From positions 590,501-654,500 of the forward strand of contig CANJKZ010001028.1 of the NCBI GenBank assembly GCA_947471745.1: 64,000 nucleotides of DNA. The letters are read 5' to 3'. Every line of letters starts with the position of its first letter. Position 1 is the first letter of the stretch. The notes beneath the pieces are model-generated. The model ran no database searches. It was not told where the DNA came from and was given only the letters and a program-made list of their open reading frames with translations. The stretch is from Closterium sp. Naga37s-1. Lineage: Eukaryota; Streptophyta; Zygnematophyceae; Desmidiales; Closteriaceae. A program made the position numbers and the translations under genes. Positions 39,840-50,414 of the stretch are shown piece after piece.

Positions 39840-40085
39840 GCACGTTGAGCCGTGCACCTGGGCATCAGCTTCGAGCATTACGCGTGGACAATCCTCGACC
39901 ACGACACGCCACGAGTGGTCGCAACACGCGACGTAATCTTCTACAAGGACATCAACATCCTCAAATTTCAGTGCGGCCGTCACGCAGACCACACCAGAGG
40001 AGAAAACAACGTGGCCAATTACGACCGCCCACCTCGCAGCTTCGCCACTCCCGCGGACGAAGCCGAAGCTGCAATCGCGGACTAG
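39840..40085 (+). pseudogene. Copia-3 integrase C-terminal remnant
   Basis: HLGISFEHYAWTILDHDTPR then VVATRDVIFYKDINI aligns with the WGLHLGIERNYNAWKIFD...LDVIFYE segment of Copia-1, placing it just after the integrase core. Ends at a stop at 40083. Confidence 0.7.
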
Positions 40086-40280
40086 GACCCCACGGACCCC
40101 CATCCCGGCCCCCGCCCTTGGAGCGACGAAGATGAGGACAATTACAGTGCTCAGTTTGACTCCTCGCGCGACTCTCTCCTTAGCCCCACACCGTGCTGCG
40201 GACATCACTCCGACCACGACGTTGTGGAGGTCACCATGGGCGGCCTGCAGCTTCTTAGCCTCCACACCGCTGTCTCCCAC

Positions 40281-40681
40281 TGTGAGAGGACGTCCGCGTT
40301 ATAATATTTGTCATTATTATATTTTTCCTTTATCTTATTCTCCTTTTTCTCCTCTTTATTTTGGTCTTTATTCCATCTCAATCGGCCTACTATTCTATTT
40401 TCTAGAGCCTTCTCTTTATTTCACTTATTTCCTACTTTTCCCACCGACATATCTATTATACGGCACCGACAGCGCTGACAGTGGTGTATACGGTGTAATC
40501 TGGGCATAATCCCAAGTGCCAATAGCCTTGCGTGCTTGTACGCACTTGTGATTGTAGTATCGGGAAGGGCGTGTTCCCGAAGGTTCGTTTTATCTCGTTT
40601 ATCCTTGTATTTTCCGAGTATAAAAACGCCTTGTATTCAGTTTTAGTCACAAGTTTCGATTGAGAATTCGATCCTATGACA
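40281..40681 (+). repeat. Gypsy 5' LTR
   Basis: 401 bp, TATAAAAA at 40619-40626 near the expected transcription start. Confidence 0.92.
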
Positions 40682-40845
40682 CTTGGTAATCAGAGCCGTT
40701 CTCACTCGACAACTCTCGGCTAAGCAGCGGTCGCGGAAAAAATCGCCTCGAAAAACCGCCGGGGGCGACCAATTCGACGTCGATTTCTGGTAAGCACCAG
40801 TTCCGCGCTTTTCGAATTAACCCCCTCGCGTGGTTTCTGAACAGG

Positions 40846-41821
40846 ATGGGTTCGTCGGCGACCAACGACGTTACGCAGCAGCTTTTCGCGCAAATCGCCA
40901 AAATGGAAGCGGAGATGCGAGCGACTACCGAACAGTCGCGATTGGAGAACGAGCAGCTGCGAAATGAACTGCAGCGCGTTACGCAGCTCCTCTCGACCAT
41001 GAACATTCCTGCTTCGGCGACTTCGCAGCAGTCGCAGCGTCAGTTCGAGGTTCCGAAACTTCGCTCGCCGGAATCGTTCGACCCCAGCGACAGGAAATCC
41101 GACGTCAGGCGATGGCTCGCAACGATCGAAATTTATTTCGCGGCGATCGGATGGTCGACGATGGAGTACGACGGCGAAAAATTTCGTCTCGCGACAACGT
41201 TGATGCGCGGTCCAGCTCTCGAGTGGCTCGAAAGCAACAGTAGCATTTTCCAGGGCGAAGCCACGTGGCAGCAGTTTCGGGCAGACTTGCTCAAACGTTT
41301 TGAGCCGATTAATTCAACCTACATTGCGCGCGAAAAATTACATCACCACCGTCAATACGGGAGTGTCGCGCAATACACGCAGCAGATGGAAAAATTTTAT
41401 AACCGCATTCCCGACATTACCGAGGGTGAAAAGGTTCAGTCCTACATCGCTGGGCTAAAAAACGACATTCGTCGCCAGGTTGCAGCAGCGAATTGCAGCA
41501 GCGAATTGCAGCAGCTACAGCGAAATCGTATCGGCCGCGGAGCGTTTTGACTTGGTCAACGCCGGAACACGACGACCCCATGTCGTCGGATCACGACAAG
41601 GAGATCGCTCGGCTTCAACCACGTTCGCCGACCCCATGGAAGTCGACAAATTCGACGCGAATTCACGACCTGCAAAAAACAAAACGTTTTGCGATTTTTG
41701 CGGCGGAAACGGACATCGGATTGTCGACTGTTTTCACATGAAATCTGCACGTGCGGCATTCCGAGCTCGAGGGAGTGGCGAAACTAAAGACAAAAAGTCA
41801 AAAAACGGATCTCGCCAGTGA
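40846..41821 (+). pseudogene. Gypsy gag
   Basis: MGSSATNDVTQQL, a helical N-terminus, the retrotransposon gag core (RRWLATIEIYFAAIGW, FRADLLKRFEPINS, YTQQMEKFYNRIPDI), and the CCHC knuckle CDFCGGNGHRIVDC near 41690. The tandem GCAGCAGCGAATT at 41482-41494 and 41495-41507 is a 13-bp duplication that shifts the frame, so the zinc knuckle is no longer joined to the capsid part. Confidence 0.88.
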
Positions 41822-43392
41822 TTGCGGATCGTGCTGGCAAGGAAAAGCAGATCCGAAAGCGTCAGCGCAATCTGGACCGAATCAAAATTGAAGGACAGCA
41901 TTGGGCACGAGATTTGGAGAATCAAGGGCGAAATCCCAAGCCCCTTGACCGAAATTTGTCAGAGGGATTCGCCGAGGAAAAGAAAACCTCCGCGAAAACA
42001 GACTCGACCAAGACGGGAACTCTCCAATTTGACCCCGAAAAACAACAGAATTCGTTAAAATTATCTTTCAAAGATACTTTAATGAAGACTGATGATTTTC
42101 GCGGGTCCGGAGCCATAAACAAATTCCGGGAAGAACTCCAGAGGAAGCAGATAATTAAAGAAGTGGTACCAGTGCCTCCGGAGCTGGGGAAAAAATTAAG
42201 GAGTGTGGAAAGGAGCAGACCTTTTCACGGCGTCAACGTCCTCTCCCGGAACCAGCCCAAGACGACTCTCCACTCCCCAGAGAAGAAGTCTATGGAGCTG
42301 AAGCAGCTGAGGAGGCAGCTGGGAGTTGAAATGAAGCTGCGGAAACTCCGAAAACCCCTCCAGGATGCATCCAGTGGATCGCAGGCGTCGACCGGATCCA
42401 CCCCCTCAGAGTCAACCACTACGGTTACTACATCTACTCCTGGCGTTGGAGAGGAGCCTTTCTCCACGCAGCCCAGGCCAGCTGTTAGTCCAGGAGCAAA
42501 CAGTGGAACCACGGCATGTACTGAATATTGGGATGTACCCTATGATCCTATTAATGAGACTATTTTTGGGTACTGCGAGCAACGCTCACCACTCCTGTTC
42601 GAGGTGATATGCAACGGACAGCGCCTCCAAGCACTCGTGGACAGCGGGGCGTCGCACAGCGTCTACGACAAGGAAACAATCAACCGACTCGGAGGAGAGC
42701 TCAAGTCCTCAAGCTTCTCGGCAACGATGGTGGACGGCAGTAAGCTACCTATCTACGGGGAAACACGGTTACTACTCCAGATTGGACCCCTTCGATGGAA
42801 GCCTGCTCTCCCCGTCACAAATATTAAAGGACTCGACGTAATCTTTGGGAGAGACTTTCTGAAAAAAATCAACCCCGAGATCAACTGGGTTAACCGGACG
42901 GCCAACATCAACAACAACGGGAGGAAAATCAGCCTTCCCAAATGGGACGACACGGGAAATATTCCAGCCGAGACACTCGCACGCTTTGAAAAGGACGTCA
43001 AACGGACCACGGCGGGATTCATGGCGATAGTCAACGAAGCAGACAATGGAGAGAAGCAGACCCAGGAACTTCCTCCAGCAGTCAAGAAAATTCTTGAAGA
43101 GTTCCAGGACGTTCTCCCCGACGATTTACCTGATCAACTACCGCCATACCGAACACATCAACACGACATCGTAGAAGAGCCGGGATCCAAGCCGACGTTC
43201 CGAGCACCATACCGGCTGAGCCCGACAGAGCTTACCGATATGAAAAAACAAATAGAGTATCTCCTGGAGAAAAGGCTGATTCGACCTTCGACTTCGCCGT
43301 ACGGAGCTCCAGTTCTCTTCACTCCGAAGCCGGACGGAAGTCTGCAAATGTGCTTGAACCGAGCCTTGAACAAGCAGACCATAAAAAAATAA
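41818..43392 (+). pseudogene. Gypsy pol, protease and RT N-terminus
   Basis: A Lys/Arg-rich spacer, then aspartic protease (ALVDSGASHSVYD, later FGRDFL), then the RT start (FRAPYRLSPTEL, SPYGAPVLFTPKPDGS). The CLDYRALN-type box has lost a codon (reads CLNRALN at 43351-43368), and the A7 run at 43383-43389 shifts the frame into a stop. The frame overlaps the gag end in the -1 register. Confidence 0.88.
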
Positions 43393-44599
43393 ATACCCGA
43401 TACCACGGATCGACGACTTACACGATCAACTTCGCGGTGCTACGGTATTCTCCAAACTCGACCTCAGATCGGGATACTGGCAAATTCGTATGGCGGACAA
43501 CTCTATCCACAAAACTGCCTTCCGAACTCGGTATGGGTCGTACGAGTATCTCGTGATGCCGTTCGGACTCACTAACGCACCAGCCACATTTCAGGCGGAA
43601 ATGAACCACATCCTTCGACCCCTTCTGGACGAGTGCGTGGTGGTATACTTGGACGACATCCTGATCTACTCGAAAGACATGAAGCAGCACGTTGAGCATT
43701 TGCGACGCGTCTTCGAAATTCTTCGACGAGAACGCTTCTACGTGAAACTATCGAAGAGCGAGTTTGCACTGAAGAAAGTCCAGTTCCTTGGACATATGGT
43801 GAGCGCTCAAGGAGTTCACGTGGATCCAAAGAAGATCGAAGCAGTGCGAACGTGGAAGACCCCTGAGAACGTGAAGGAGTTACAACAGTTCCTTGGATTC
43901 GCCAACTACTACAACCGGTTCGTACCGAACAACGCCAAGATTGCCGCACCATTAACGAACCTGTTGAAGAAGAATACACCATATCAGTGGGAGGCGAAGC
44001 ACCTGGAAGCCGTGGAACAGCTGAAAACCGCACTCACGTCCGCACCTGTCCTTATTTTGCCAGACCCCGAACTTGACTACGTCATCGAGGCCGATGCTAG
44101 CGATCAAGCAGTGGGCGCAGTACTCATGCAGGATCAGGGGAAGGGACTGCAACCCATTGCATACCTCAGTAAAAAACTACACGAGGCAGAACTCAATTAC
44201 CCCATCCATGACAAAGAGGCCCTCGCCATCGTCAACGCATTTAAAGTATGGAGGTGTTATCTCGAAGGAAGAAAGACCACCGTCTACACCGACCACTGCA
44301 GCCTCAAGTATCTGAAAACCCAACCAACACTCTCCAGGCGGCAGGTCCGGTGGATTGACTTTCTCGAAACCCACTTCCATTACGACATCGTGTATAAGCC
44401 GGGGCACAAGAACAAGGCAGATGCACTCAGTCGCCCTGCACACGTTGCCGCCCTACAAGTCGATGACATGAACCCACTTTTGAAGGGACTCTTCACGCAT
44501 GGATACACCATTGACCCCGAAATCTCCGTAGCAGAAAAGCGCCATCTTCTACATTGGGATCAAGACATCGCGTACCGTAAGGGATCCACAAAAATATAG
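43383..44599 (+). pseudogene. Gypsy RT C-terminus and RNase H
   Basis: [31 protein letters not shown] and the catalytic [10 protein letters not shown] box, then RNase H ([32 protein letters not shown]). Ends in TAG at 44597-44599, where the frame otherwise continues directly into the integrase zinc domain, so this is a nonsense change. Confidence 0.9.
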
Positions 44600-45917
44600 G
44601 TGCCTAATTACCCTCCTTTACGCCAGTTATTACTCGAAGAATATCATGATGTTCTCTACGCGGGCCACTTCGGTAGTAACAAAACGCTTGCCGGTATTGC
44701 GAAGCATTATTATTGGCCCCACATGGCGGATGACGTACAAAAATTCGTCACCTCGTGCGACACATGCCAACGGATGAAGAGCAGCAAACAGAAGAAAGCC
44801 GCGTTACCTCCAGCCTCTTCCAGTCCCTGAACAGCCTTGGCAAGTGGTTAGCCTGGACTTCATCACCGGGTTACCACCTACCAAAGCTGGTTACGACGCC
44901 ATTCTAGTCGTCATCGACAAATTTTCCAAAATGGGACACTTCATCCCGACACACACAACGGCTCGCACCGCGGAGACAGCGCAATTATTCTTCCGCTACG
45001 TCATCTCGCAACATGGCATTCCAACCACGCTGATCTCCGACAGAGACCCGAAATTCACGAGTAAATTCTGGAAGGAGCTCATGTCGCTCATGGGGACCAA
45101 ACTCGCCATGTCATCAGCCTATCATCCCCAAACGGATGGTCAGACAGAGCGCCTCAACCAGATTGTCGAACAGCTTCTGCGAGCAGCGTGTAAGGACGAT
45201 ATCTCTAAATGGGATGCGCACCTGCCGGTTCTCGAGTTTGCGTATAACAACGCCACGCACGCCGCGACAGGGCAAACTCCTTTCTTCCTCTGTTACGGTC
45301 GCAACCCACTCACGCCTCAGAAGCCGACAGTACCCGCCACGGTGCAACCCGCACATGACTTCATTACCACTATGCACCACTTGTGGGAGCGCACGCATAA
45401 ACGTCTTTTGACTATCCAGCAGCAACAAAAGAAGCTCGCTGATCGGAGTCGCAACGATCATTCCATCAAGATTGGCGATCAAGTGCTTCTGGATACACGG
45501 AATCTCGAAAGTAGCCATCTTCCGTCTAAGCTCCGACCTCGCTTCTGCGGACCTTTTCTCGTCGAGGCGCAGGTCACTCCAGTAACCTTCCGCTTGCGTT
45601 TACCAGCTACCTGGAGAATTCACAATGCCTTCCATGTTCAACTTCTCAAGCCCTATCGGGACCCGAACACGGTCTTCAAAGGTCGCCAGCCGCCGCCGCC
45701 ACTGCCAGTGATCGTTAATGGGGAGCCTGAGTACGAAGTCGAAGCCGTTCTGGCGCACCGACGACGACGTAACGGCACCTTGGAGCTCTTGATTCGTTGG
45801 AAAGGCTCTGATCCTTCCGAGGATAGCTGGGTACCTGAACACGACATGGATAACGCCCGTCGTCCTCTCCAGGACTACCTTGTCAAGCAGGGTGTTACTT
45901 CTACCACCCAGCTTTGA
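44600..45917 (+). pseudogene. Gypsy integrase with C-terminal chromodomain
   Basis: 44600-44830 carries the H2C2 zinc domain (HFGSNKTLAGIAKHYYW, CDTCQR). After a frameshift near 44800-44812, the rest (from 44844) has the catalytic triad (SLDFITGLP, ISDRDPKF, HPQTDGQTERLNQ), a GPY/F-like segment and a chromodomain (YEVEAVLAHRRRR, ELLIRWKG, DSWVPEHDM). Chromodomains of this class are thought to steer insertion to heterochromatin. Stop at 45915-45917, right before the polypurine tract. Confidence 0.92.
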
Positions 45918-45927
45918 GGGGGGGAAG

Positions 45928-46328
45928 TGTGAGAGGACGTCCCCGTTATAATATTTGTCATTATTATATTTTTCCTTTATCTTATTCTCCCTTTTCTCCT
46001 CTTTATTTTGGTCTTTATTTCATCTCAATCGGCCTACTATTCTATTTTCTAGAGCCTTCTCTTTATTTCACTTATTTCCTACTTTTCCCACCGACATATC
46101 TATTATACGGCACCGACAGCGCCGACAGTGGTGTATACGGTGTAATCTGGGCATAATCCCAAGTGCCAATAGCCTTGCGTGCTTGTGCGCACTTGTGATT
46201 GTAGTATCGGGAAGGGCGTGTTCCTGAAGGTTCGTTTTATCTCGTTTATCCTTGTATTTTCCGAGTATAAAAACGCCTTGTATTCAGTTTTAGTCACAAG
46301 TTTCAATTGAGAATTCGATCCTGTGACA
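45928..46328 (+). repeat. Gypsy 3' LTR
   Basis: 401 bp, pair of 40281-40681. Confidence 0.92.
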
Positions 46329-46333
46329 CCCAC

Positions 46334-47835
46334 CCACCAATAGCAGTTGAACCCTAAACCCCACGACAGGCCCACACCGGTCCACTGGATGCCGAAGTCG
46401 CCGCCCTTGAAGCTCGCGAGACTTGGGTCCTCGCTGATCGCGTTGCCTTGAAGGGGAGGCGCGTCCTCTTGGGAAAACGGGTGTTAAGCGTCAAAACTGC
46501 TGCCGACAGGACCATCGAACGATTCAAATCCCGCTGGTTTGTCCACGGATTCGACCAACGTCCCGGCGTTGACTTCGATCAAACGTTCGCTCCTGTCAGC
46601 TGTCATACCTCCGTCTGCATCCTCCTCGCCATCGCCGCTGCAAGGCATCTCTCACTCTGCTAGATCGATGCCAAGAACGTTTTTCTCTATGGCCAGTCGA
46701 CGCTCTCATCTTCGTCGAGCAGCCTCACACCTACAGCGACGGCGACAATCGCGTCGGCCAGCTCAAGAAATATATATACGGTATCAAGCTTCGCGACTCT
46801 GGCAGCAGCACCTTCACCACATCGGCTTTACCCAGCTCCAACATGATCCGGGAATGTGTCGCCTTCGATTCCGTGGCGACTTCATCCTCCTCACCATCTT
46901 CTCTTCACTGGCACTAGCAACGACCTCCTCGACCAATTCGAGCAGAACCTCAGCAACCGCGTCGAAATCAACAGCACACCCCATGTCAAGCATATTCTGG
47001 GACTCAACATCTCTTATGCCGCTGACGCTATTAATCTTTCCGCTGCAAAATACGCGGACACTCTGTCCGCCAAATTCAACATCAAGCCGGCAAATCTCTC
47101 CATTCCTTACGGCACCCCGGCTACTCCCCACAACCCCAACACAACCCCCCTCAACCCATCCGCACATCAGCTGTACCAGCAGCAACTTGGCTGCCTCCTC
47201 TTTGTTGAAGTAACCCGCAGGCCCGACCTATCCTACATTTCAAGCCAGCTCACTCAGTACGCTAAGTGACCTAAAGGGGAGAATATGCTGGATTTACAAC
47301 ACGCCCTCCAGTACCTCATCTCCACGCCGCACATTGGCCTTACCTACTCCATTCTCTTGACCGATCATTCAGCCTTCTTGGCTATGTCGATGCCAATCAT
47401 GCCGCCGACCCTGCGAATCGACGGTCCCGAACCGGTTTTCTCTTCTGCCTCGAGCCCGCCGAACCAATTTCCTGGAACTCACAGAAGCAGGAAATGGTGG
47501 CGCTCTCCTCCCCTGAAGTCGAATTTATCGCGACGTTTGCGATGGACTCTACCTCCAAGAGCTACTCCAGGAGGCGAAAATTGCGACGTCTGCGAACTTC
47601 AAACTTCACTGCGACAACCAAACCCGGCTTCGCCAACCACACCAAGCACATCGCACTCCGCTACTTCTTCGTCAAAGACGAAGTTGACAAGGGCAAAGTC
47701 ATCTTGACTTACTGTCTAGTCGGTGACATGGCAGCTGACTTTCTCACCAAGAAGTTTCCTCGTCAGCATTACCAACACTGCGCGAACATCTGCTGTAGAA
47801 CCGAGCGCATCAAAACTTCGTTTCTACAGGAATGA
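46334..47835 (+). pseudogene. Copia-3 RT and RNase H remnants
   Basis: In three frames: RT fingers/palm (46448-46663; SVKTAADRTIERFKSRWFVH, FDQTFAPVSCHTSV), late RT (46856-47269; HVKHILGLNISYAADAINLS, RRPDLSYISSQL) and RNase H (47390-47835; ALSSPEVEFIATFAMD, KHIALRYFFVKDEVDKGK, MAADFLTKKFP). Several stops and frameshifts; the YVDD box is not intact. Ends shortly before the polypurine tract. Confidence 0.85.
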
Positions 47836-47842
47836 AGGGGAG

Positions 47843-48272
47843 TGTTACGATATGGAATTGTTGCATAACATTCCTATAGTAACAACACCTTAACGCGAAG
47901 ATGACTGTAGCGAGGATGAAGACCGAGCGACACAGACAGTTATCGAAGACGGTTGAAAGCAGAAAGAATTCAAAGTGCAAGCGCGGTTACCGTGGTGCGT
48001 ATTGTTACCGAACCACACGGTTGGCATTCCCGATGTAGACTACCTAAGAGGAATGTACCCTCTCAGAGTACATGGCTAGCTAGGACCTTTCGCATTCCAC
48101 TATATTCCTATATAAACCCTTGTACCGCATTTTAACAGTCAATTTTGTCGAGATTCAAATCTCCTTCTTCTGACAGGGTCCGTACGCGACTTCACTAGCA
48201 AACTTCCGTTGCTACACTTTCATGCAATCAACTTGAGATGATCCTATAAACCCGTCATTTCAAATTGTAACA
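47843..48272 (+). repeat. Copia-3 3' LTR
   Basis: 430 bp, TATATAAA at 48109-48116. Shorter than the 5' copy mainly through a small gap near 47990. Confidence 0.88.
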
Positions 48273-50414
48273 TTGGGGGCGACCACACCCAGAAACGACG
48301 GAGTGGAGAAAAGTTGTACGACGGTCACGAGAAGGAGGAGGAGGAGCAGAAGTGAGGTGCAGCAGAAGAGAGATGGAGGAGGACCAAACTGAGAGAAATG
48401 AAACGAGATGCTCTCATCCCCCCTCAACCTCTCTCATAATAATACTACAACAGTATCGTAGTATTATTATGTGTGCATGTTACTGTAGCAGGTGTCCCTT
48501 CGCGTGAGTTACAGATAGTAGTGCGAACAGTTTCGCGATTGTTTGCATGCCACAGGAACATACCGCTTCATAGACTCGACTCGATACTCAGCCCACTTAG
48601 TGAACAGGTACATTACTGAGTAGGTACTTTGCTATACTATTAATTTCTTGTACTTTTCTTTGATTATCAATTATTGTTCTCACAATAGACTAGAACAGGA
48701 ATTCAGTTCTTCCGCTGCATTACATTACATGGACTAACCTCTAAAAGATCCTAAGGCTTTTTCTCAGCCCCACATGGTATGAGAGCAGGAGAGTTTACGA
48801 TCTCCTAGTTTTACAAGCTCTCAATTATATGAATCTTCATTATCAAGGGCTAACTTACAGTCATGGCTGACGGTAATACTGGTAAATCCCACTTGCAAAG
48901 TGGAGGTGGTAGTTCGCAGCAAAACTCTGCACCACCACTATCTGGCTCTGGTTTCATGGGAGTAACCTTTGCCAGCCCTGCTCCAACAGGTGCTTCAGCA
49001 ACTGGACCAGAAGGCGATAAAGGATCATCCCCGTCCTTCAAGTTCAACGCTGCTACAAGAGATGGCGCAGCAGGTCTTGATCATGTGATACAACAAGTAT
49101 TTCAAGCCATGTCAGCGTTCATGGCGACAGCACCATAGCAAGCACCACAAGCATTTGTATCAGTGAACATGGGGGCGGCACCTATGAGTGTCAATGGAAC
49201 ATCATATATGCCACAACAACCGGTTTCTTAGCATGCTCCGCCTCAACAACAGACGCGGACCACCTACGCGTTCGTACCTACACCTGTGCAACAGCAACAA
49301 CAACAACAACAGCCACAACAGCAACAGGATGGAGATGTTAAACATCGTCAAGTTTCAGACATCAAGACCCTTCAATGGAAATGATTTCTTCGCCTGGAAT
49401 TTTAGATTTTATGATGGAAGCAGCACCGATATGGGAATACTTCACACGAGAAATACAGTTTCCAGTCAACGGTACTCCTGATGAACACCGCGATTTCGCC
49501 TTTCATTCGATGATGACGCATCAAAGGCATCAAGAAGGTCAATCAAGTCGCCTTTACAACACAGAGTCAAATGGAGCCGCCGAAGAGGCAACGACAGAAG
49601 CATTTTTAGCAGCAGCAGAAACAACGACAACAGCAGCCGCGACAGCAGCAGCAACAGCAATACTACGTACCTCCTTTCTGTCACAATTGTAACACTTCTG
49701 GATATTATCGTGATCATAGTCCTCATGGTCAACAGACAACGCCTCAGCGTCCAGCTGTTGCACCTCCGCAGGTTGCTGCCGCCACTGCTTCAACTGTACA
49801 GATTCAATCACATGCAGGGACAGCTTCAGTAGCAAAAGGAAAAAACCGTGTAGGCATGGATGACTCGTACTGACTCATGTGTAACAAGCTCACCTTCGAC
49901 CTTCGCACCAGATGAAACTCCAGAAGCAATTCCAACAAATCTTCAAGTTAACACGACTACATCAGGAAGTAACAGCTACAGTTGCCAACAATCAGACTTT
50001 ACGTACCTGACGTCAAGGCACCGTTCTTCTTCAGTCGCCAGAGACAGACACAGTCATACAACTCTCCAACGTCCTCATCGTGCCTGGCCTCGGCTACAAC
50101 CTTCTTAGTGTCAGTCAATTGATGGGACACGGAGTACACATGGAGTGCGATAGCGACAACAGAGAGATAAAAATTTACTCTAGAATTGGAGGTTTCTACG
50201 TCGCAAAAGCAATATAGCAAGACAGAGTGTTCGTACTTAACATGGAGCATGATGGGACTTCAGCAGATAGCGACTGAATTCTCGCCTTCATGGACACACT
50301 GTCATCCGAAGGAACTTAATACTGAACCGGATCATCTTGGATTTCACTGTGAAGATGTCACACCGATGGCACATTGAGCCGGCATACCTGGAACATCACG
50401 TATGCATCGTAATA
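48273..50414 (+). mobile_element. Copia-4: truncated 5' part of a copia element
   Basis: An LTR-like region ends CAGCCCCACA at 48774, followed by primer site TGGTATGAGAGC (48775-48786). The AAGATCCTAAGG...CTCAGCCC end is shared with the Copia-1 LTR, so it is the same family. The LTR start is uncertain (a TGTGTGCATG at 48469 is one option; a 13-bp-stem hairpin lies just before it). Gag and protease remnants follow; the element stops abruptly where the 37-bp satellite begins, with no integrase or RT. Confidence 0.75.
48863..50380 (+). pseudogene. Copia-4 gag and protease remnant
   Basis: 48863-49138 encodes MADGNTGKSHLQSGGGSSQQ and a Ser/Ala-rich N-terminus, ending in a stop. 49150-49700 contains further gag pieces in several frames (FQTSRPFNGNDFFAWNF), a Gln-rich stretch and a degraded CCHC. 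49850-50380 shows protease-to-integrase spacer fragments (VPGLGYNLLSVSQL-type). Too many stops for function. Confidence 0.7.

Larger units (their letters stand above)
40281..46328 (+). mobile_element. Ty3/gypsy chromovirus nested in Copia-3
   Basis: LTRs 40281-40681 and 45928-46328, 401 bp each, TGTGAGAGGACG to TGACA, with roughly eight differences, so much younger than its host. The CCCAC target duplication is perfect (40276-40280, 46329-46333). Primer site TGGTAATCAGAGC at 40684, polypurine GAGGGGGGGAAG before the 3' LTR. The order gag-protease-RT-RNase H-integrase-chromodomain defines a chromovirus. Five lesions are visible: a 13-bp duplication in gag, a 3-bp loss and an A-run insertion in RT, a TAG after RNase H, and a frameshift in integrase. 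Despite the young LTRs the copy is dead. Confidence 0.95.
36647..48272 (+). mobile_element. Copia-3: decayed copia element hosting a gypsy insertion
   Basis: LTRs 36647-37093 and 47843-48272 (TGTTACGAT to TTGTAACA), about 85-90 percent alike by eye, so an old insertion. Primer site TGGAATGAGAGC at 37094-37105; polypurine AATGAAGGGGAG before the 3' LTR. Flanking 5-mers TAGGG and TTGGG differ by one base. The coding region retains gag, protease remnant, integrase C-terminus, RT and RNase H, but most of the integrase core is missing and stops are frequent. The chromovirus at 40281-46328 is nested between integrase and RT. Confidence 0.92.
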
